A DNA stretch of 36,578 nucleotides, from contig USIH01000004.1 of NCBI GenBank assembly GCA_900554705.1, forward strand, positions 1 through 36,578, read 5' to 3'. The number at the start of each line of letters is the position of its first letter. Positions within the stretch are counted from its first letter, which is position 1. Position numbers and translations under genes: made by a program. Shown one piece after another: positions 35,264 to 36,578 of this stretch. This stretch comes from an uncultured Eubacteriales bacterium. GTDB lineage: Bacteria > Bacillota > Clostridia > Oscillospirales > Oscillospiraceae. Under the pieces are notes generated by a model, which was not told where the DNA came from, did not search any database, and was given only the letters and a program-made list of their open reading frames with translations.

Positions 35264-35502
35264 TGAAGCAGGGAGCCGAGGTCTGGATTGTCATACCGGA
35301 GCCGCTGCCGATTTACCCACGGCTCATGCCGAAGCTCAGAACGCCTTTAAGGGCGCGGAAGTATCCGCAGAAGATGCAGAACAAGACGTTTTACCTCGTC
35401 AGCGTCAAGGACCCGGAGGACGGGCGGCGGAAGATTATCACCGTCCGGGAACCGGAGTGCTGGGAGGCGGAAGTGACGGTGCAGGTCAGGAGGAAGGAAT
35501 GA
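35260..35502 (+). CDS. Hypothetical small early protein
   Basis: 80 residues starting in an ATGATGA overlap with the preceding gene. VWIVIPEPLPIYPRLMPKLRTPL is followed by a beta-like FYLVSVKDPEDGRRKIITVREPE and VTVQVRRKE. Could be a small SH3/OB-like fold. No family recognised; operon context (coupled translation both sides) supports that it is genuine. Confidence 0.55.
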   Translation: MMKQGAEVWIVIPEPLPIYPRLMPKLRTPLRARKYPQKMQNKTFYLVSVKDPEDGRRKIITVREPECWEAEVTVQVRRKE

Positions 35503-35711
35503 ATAATTTCGGACCGTGCGCGAAGGACTGCCCCAACCGGAAAGCCGGTTGCAGCGCGTCCTGCGAGGCTTGGAACGCCGTGAAGGGAGAACGGCTGAAA
35601 AACTACGACAGACGCGCTGAGATCATCGACATAAGCCAGATGACCGATGGCGGGGCGAGAAACTGCCGGAGGGCGGCAAGAGGGAACCGGAAAATGGGAG
35701 GGGCGATGTGA
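35499..35711 (+). CDS. Small Cys-rich protein preceding the methyltransferase
   Basis: 70 residues, ATG 35499 overlapping the previous stop, AGGAAGGA upstream. CAKDCPNRKAGCSASC near residues 7-22 is a four-Cys zinc-knuckle pattern common in tiny phage proteins (CxxxCxxRxxxCxxxC), followed by a basic region (VKGERLKNYDRRAEI). Its last base overlaps the methyltransferase ATG, so translation is coupled. Confidence 0.6.
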   Translation: MNNFGPCAKDCPNRKAGCSASCEAWNAVKGERLKNYDRRAEIIDISQMTDGGARNCRRAARGNRKMGGAM

Positions 35712-36578
35712 TGCCAACGCATTTGAGTCTGTTCAGCGGCATCGGCGGGCTTGACCTGGCGGCGGAATGGGCGGGCTTTACGACCGTTGGGCAGTGTGAA
35801 TTTGCCGACTACCAGACGAAGGTGCTGGAAAAGCACTGGCCGGACGTGCCGCGCTGGCGGGACATCCGGACATTGACAAAGGAGAGTTTTTATGAGCGCA
35901 CGGGACTGCGAACAGTTGACGTTATTTCCGGCGGATTCCCCTGTCAGCCATTTTCCGTGGCTGGAAAGCAAAAGGGAAAGGAAGACGATCGTTACCTCTG
36001 GCCGGAGATGCTCCGAGTTATCCGAGAGCTGCGCCCGCGCTGCGTTGTCGGTGAGAACGTACCTGGAATCATCAAGATTGCCGCCGGGCAAGTGGTCAAG
36101 GATCTGGAGCAAGCCGGGTATCACGTCGTCGTGTTCAATTTTGAAGCTGCGGCTGTCGGAGCTTGGCACAGACGGTCCAGGGTATTCTTCGTCGGAATCG
36201 CAGATGTGGCCGACACCGACGACAGTAGGCTGCACGATAGCATCAGAAAAGAGAATCAATTTGATTGCGGACGGGAAAACGACATTTGCAAGCAATCAGG
36301 GGAAGCGTGGAGGCTTATCCAGTCTGCGGGAGCACGTGCTTGCGCAGACGAAAGGACTATGGCCGACACCGCGCGCGAACGAGGGCAAGGACACGCTGCA
36401 GTCTGTGCCGCCGAGCAGACAAAAGAATCCGGGCAAATGCAATCTGACGCAGGCGGTGGCGATGGAAAAGCTGTTTACAACGCTATGTGCGGCAGACGCG
36501 CAGGGATCGCACGGCGGGAACAATCACAGGAGCTTGCGTACGGACGTTGCTGGGCAGCTGAACCCGATGTGGGTAGAG
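35711..36578 (+). CDS. dcm: C5 cytosine-specific DNA methyltransferase (N-terminal part, cut by window end)
   Basis: The frame is open from ATG 35711 to the end (289 codons seen). Motif I FSGIGGLDLA (8-17), motif IV GGFPCQPFSVAG with the catalytic Cys (about 74-85), ENVPG (motif VI), and the RRSRVFFVG motif VIII are all present, so the catalytic half is complete. The following segment is the target-recognition region (VADTDDSRL, TMADTARERGQGH), and the last residues WAAEPDVGR resemble the start of motif IX-X in phage enzymes of this type. The enzyme adds a methyl group to C5 of cytosine, likely protecting phage DNA from host restriction. An out-of-frame overlapping frame begins at 35892. Confidence 0.9.
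   Translation, partial: MPTHLSLFSGIGGLDLAAEWAGFTTVGQCEFADYQTKVLEKHWPDVPRWRDIRTLTKESFYERTGLRTVDVISGGFPCQPFSVAGKQKGKEDDRYLWPEMLRVIRELRPRCVVGENVPGIIKIAAGQVVKDLEQAGYHVVVFNFEAAAVGAWHRRSRVFFVGIADVADTDDSRLHDSIRKENQFDCGRENDICKQSGEAWRLIQSAGARACADERTMADTARERGQGHAAVCAAEQTKESGQMQSDAGGGDGKAVYNAMCGRRAGIARREQSQELAYGRCWAAEPDVGR
35892..36578 (+). CDS. Overprinted second reading frame inside the methyltransferase gene (partial)
   Basis: In the frame one base ahead of the methyltransferase, ATG 35892 is preceded by AAAGGAGAG with 5 to 6 bases spacing and the frame stays open to the window end (229 codons). It begins MSARDCEQLTLFPADSPVSH, later has SQMWPTPTTVGCTIASEK, KGLWPTPRANEGKDTLQS, and ends at GQLNPMWVE. 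These recall, from memory, a group of phage proteins with WPTP and GQLNPxWVEWLMGFP motifs often annotated as cytosine-methyltransferase-like. Either a real overlapping gene, or one frame is correct and a frameshift joins them. The sequence alone cannot decide. Confidence 0.5.
   Translation, partial: MSARDCEQLTLFPADSPVSHFPWLESKRERKTIVTSGRRCSELSESCARAALSVRTYLESSRLPPGKWSRIWSKPGITSSCSILKLRLSELGTDGPGYSSSESQMWPTPTTVGCTIASEKRINLIADGKTTFASNQGKRGGLSSLREHVLAQTKGLWPTPRANEGKDTLQSVPPSRQKNPGKCNLTQAVAMEKLFTTLCAADAQGSHGGNNHRSLRTDVAGQLNPMWVE

Noticed and set aside
1..36578. CRISPR array
   Set aside because: No regularly spaced repeats of 24-40 bases with unique spacers were seen; the only tandem repeats are the GACAAA tract and short operator-type repeats.

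Overview
The window is almost entirely a temperate, short-tailed (podovirus-like) phage genome. The host is most likely a gut Clostridia-type Firmicute (Oscillospiraceae-like). This is inferred from moderately high GC, strong AGGAGG-type ribosome binding sites, frequent TTG/GTG starts, a Gram-positive LexA box (GAAC-N4-GTTC) and a tmRNA 3' end as attachment site. No ordinary bacterial housekeeping gene is present.

Layout. (1) 1-2813 (+): end of the early operon, with small zinc-ribbon proteins, a Lar-like protein, a ThyX-like protein, a RuvC-like resolvase, an NrdR-like ribbon, a MazZ-type (DUF5664) protein and an HTH protein, closed by a bidirectional terminator. (2) 2847-4552: a leftward three-gene unit with a J-domain protein, and a divergent rightward RHH protein plus a tiny protein. 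The two units start from face-to-face promoters sharing three GTTAACGGTTA-type repeats. (3) 4553-27749 (+): late genes, namely terS, a structured 550-bp gap holding a small antisense gene, terL, scaffold, major capsid, gp10-like tail protein, portal (unusually distal), fibre and receptor-type proteins, a coiled-coil protein, a 2439-residue internal virion protein, XhlA-like protein, holin and endolysin. (4) 27721-27972: attachment site, a 28-bp tmRNA 3' end bracketed by paired ATGCTAATGA arm repeats. (5) 27966-30632, mostly (-): integrase, membrane-anchored XRE regulator, membrane protein, an SOS-controlled tiny gene running antisense into the repressor gene, and the repressor. (6) 30664-36578 (+): operators and early promoter, three small HTH proteins, then ERF annealing protein, NinB-like protein, HNH nuclease, SSB, replication-organiser-like protein and a C5 cytosine methyltransferase cut by the window end.

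Phage genes flank both sides of the att core, and the right end (methyltransferase) joins functionally to the left end (Lar, RuvC). The window therefore looks like a circular or circularly permuted phage genome cut within the early operon, not a prophage with host flanks.

The most interesting signals are: a second reading frame with its own strong ribosome site overprinted inside the methyltransferase gene; the SOS-box promoter that drives a tiny gene antisense to the repressor; the divergent J-protein/RHH control region; the structured terS-terL gap with its antisense gene; the tandem 183-residue modules in the giant protein; a C-type-lectin-like protein resembling a diversity-generating retroelement target with no reverse transcriptase in sight; and an integrase whose first catalytic arginine is threonine.
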